From contig CAMWWR010000103.1 in NCBI GenBank assembly GCA_947178045.1, positions 1-6,730 on the forward strand: DNA of 6,730 nt. Direction: 5' to 3'. The position numbers and the translations under genes are program-made. A model generated the notes under the pieces. It was not told the DNA's origin and did no database searches. It was given only the letters and a program-made list of their open reading frames with translations. This DNA is from an uncultured Clostridia bacterium. Its GTDB lineage: Bacteria; Bacillota; Clostridia; Lachnospirales; Lachnospiraceae. Below are positions 5,669 through 6,730 of this stretch, one piece after another (position 1 is the stretch's first letter; every line of letters starts with the position of its first letter).

Positions 5669-5709
5669 AAATCAGGGAATAAAATCAGGGAATAACGGAG
5701 ATAACGGAG
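5669..5709 (+). repeat. Two consecutive tandem duplications in the uxuA-uxuB spacer
   Basis: AAATCAGGGAATA (13 bp) occurs twice head to tail at 5669-5681 and 5682-5694. It runs into a second tandem pair, ATAACGGAG (9 bp), at 5692-5700 and 5701-5709. Together they make up nearly all of the 48-bp spacer. The second pair duplicates the Shine-Dalgarno core. Replication slippage is the simplest origin. Confidence 0.85.
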
Positions 5710-5710
5710 G
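5706..5710 (+). promoter_or_regulatory. Ribosome binding site of uxuB
   Basis: GGAGG lies 6 nt before ATG 5717. A partial copy (CGGAG at 5696-5700) lies 9 bp upstream as part of the tandem repeat and is too distant to serve this ATG well. Confidence 0.85.
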
Positions 5711-5716
5711 TTTACA

Positions 5717-6730
5717 ATGAGACTGGCAGATTTAAGGGACAATTCCCAAAAACAGCTCTTTCAGGAGAAGGGCTACGAGGTATTTTCATACGACCGCGAC
5801 GCAGTGCGCACCCGGACAAAGCAGGAGCCGGAATGGATCCATTTCGGAGCCGGAAATATTTTCCGGGCATTTCCGGCCGCAGTGCTGCAGACGCTGCTGG
5901 AAAAAAAGCTTACGGACAAGGGAGTCATCGTGTGCGAGGGCTTCGACTATGAGATCATCGAAAAGGCCTACCGCCCTTATGACGATATGAGCCTTCTCGT
6001 CGTGCTGAGGGCGGACGGGACGATCGAAAAGCGTGTGATCGGCAGCGTGGTCGAGTCGCTGACCGCGGATGAGGCGAACGAGGAGGACCGGGCACGGCTG
6101 TTCGAAATTTTTAAGACTCCTTCGCTCAAGATGGCGAGCTTTACGATCACCGAGAAGGGCTACAGCATAACGGGGACGGACGGCTCCTTCACGCCGCTTG
6201 TGCAGGCGGATTTCGACGATGCCTCGCTGACGCCGAAGCACACGATGGGCAAGGTGACAAGGCTTCTGTACGAACGCTACAAAAACGGGGCCGCGCCGAT
6301 CGCGATGGTGAGCATGGACAACTGCTCCCACAACGGCGACAAGCTGAGGGCGGCCGTTACGGCTTATGCGTCCGCCTGTGTGAAAAACGGCTTTGCCGAA
6401 GCGGGCTTTGCCGAGTACGTCGGCAGCCCGGAAAGGGTGAGCTTCCCGTGGAGCATGATCGACAAGATTACGCCGAGACCGGATGCGGTCGTACAGGAGA
6501 TGCTGCGAAAGGACGGCTTTGAGGACACGGAGCTGATCGTCACCGGGAAAAATACATACACCGCGCCGTTTGTCAACGCAGAGGAGACGGAGTATCTTGT
6601 TATCGAGGACGCATTCCCGAACGGAAAGCTGCCGCTGGATGCCGCCGGAATTTTCTATACGGATCGGGAGCCCGTGGACCAGGTGGAGCAACTGAAGGTC
6701 TGCACCTGCCTGCATCCGCTGCATCCGGCG
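5717..6730 (+). CDS. uxuB: Fructuronate reductase (D-mannonate oxidoreductase), long-chain mannitol dehydrogenase family, 3' end outside window
   Basis: An open frame from ATG 5717 runs to the last base, giving 338 residues; about 200 more are expected, as such clostridial proteins usually have about 530-545. The product reduces D-fructuronate to D-mannonate with NAD(P)H, the step just before UxuA. Visible family features are the nucleotide-binding loop HFGAGNIFRAF (42-52), FTITEKGY (142-149), SMDNCSHNGDK (199-209, with Asn202 at the conserved catalytic Asn position), VSFPWSMIDKITP (241-253) and the start of the substrate-site helix VEQLKVCTCLHPLHPA (323-338), with catalytic Lys327 and His336. 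The expected Asn between them appears to be His333. E. coli UxuB belongs to the same superfamily; Bacillus uses an unrelated short-chain enzyme. Altronate oxidoreductase (UxaB) is a related alternative, but the uxuA neighbour favours UxuB. The start is supported by GGAGG 6 nt upstream. Confidence 0.88.
   Translation, partial: MRLADLRDNSQKQLFQEKGYEVFSYDRDAVRTRTKQEPEWIHFGAGNIFRAFPAAVLQTLLEKKLTDKGVIVCEGFDYEIIEKAYRPYDDMSLLVVLRADGTIEKRVIGSVVESLTADEANEEDRARLFEIFKTPSLKMASFTITEKGYSITGTDGSFTPLVQADFDDASLTPKHTMGKVTRLLYERYKNGAAPIAMVSMDNCSHNGDKLRAAVTAYASACVKNGFAEAGFAEYVGSPERVSFPWSMIDKITPRPDAVVQEMLRKDGFEDTELIVTGKNTYTAPFVNAEETEYLVIEDAFPNGKLPLDAAGIFYTDREPVDQVEQLKVCTCLHPLHPA

Noticed and set aside
5786..6724. 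312-codon minus-strand open frame at the window end
   Set aside because: The + strand here is the open, truncated uxuB with clear family motifs; the minus frame is its shadow.

Overview
The window looks like chromosomal DNA from a plant-fibre-degrading, gut or rumen type Firmicute, most likely a clostridial (Lachnospiraceae-like) bacterium. The evidence is strong AGGAGG-type ribosome binding sites, a near-perfect sigma-A promoter, GC-rich third codon positions beside very AT-rich intergenic DNA, and gene families typical of that group. The assignment is an inference from style and gene content, not from a marker gene. All five protein genes lie on the + strand. The first and last are cut by the window edges.

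Layout: (1) 2-652 is the 3' end of a family 43 glycoside hydrolase of the endo-arabinanase type with its C-terminal beta domain, followed by a hairpin terminator-like element at 683-728. (2) 653-1008 is an AT-rich regulatory region. It holds a consensus promoter (TTGACA, 17 bp, TATAAT, with extended -10), two tandem WalR-like boxes and an AT-rich hairpin. (3) 1009-2127 encodes a secreted cell-wall hydrolase with a signal peptide, two SH3b domains and an NlpC/P60 peptidase domain. It ends at a strong intrinsic terminator (2146-2179), so it forms its own transcription unit. (4) 2181-2352 is the control region of a glucuronate-utilisation operon. (5) The operon itself is a GH67 alpha-glucuronidase (aguA, 2353-4398), mannonate dehydratase (uxuA, about 4595-5668) and a long-chain mannitol-dehydrogenase-family fructuronate reductase (uxuB, 5717 to the window end, truncated).

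The operon has a clear logic. AguA, which has no signal peptide, removes (4-O-methyl)glucuronic acid from imported xylo-oligosaccharides. Glucuronate isomerase (UxaC, not in the window) would turn glucuronate into fructuronate. UxuB reduces fructuronate to mannonate, and UxuA dehydrates mannonate to 2-keto-3-deoxygluconate. Together with the upstream arabinanase, this points to a hemicellulose and pectin side-chain utilisation region, interrupted by an unrelated peptidoglycan hydrolase gene.

I see no CRISPR array, mobile element, tRNA or rRNA, and no clearly undescribed system. The items most worth a second look are regulatory: the paired WalR-like boxes, a palindrome in the aguA leader, the repeat-rich aguA-uxuA gap with a doubtful uxuA start, the doubly duplicated uxuA-uxuB spacer, and a His at an expected catalytic Asn position in UxuB.
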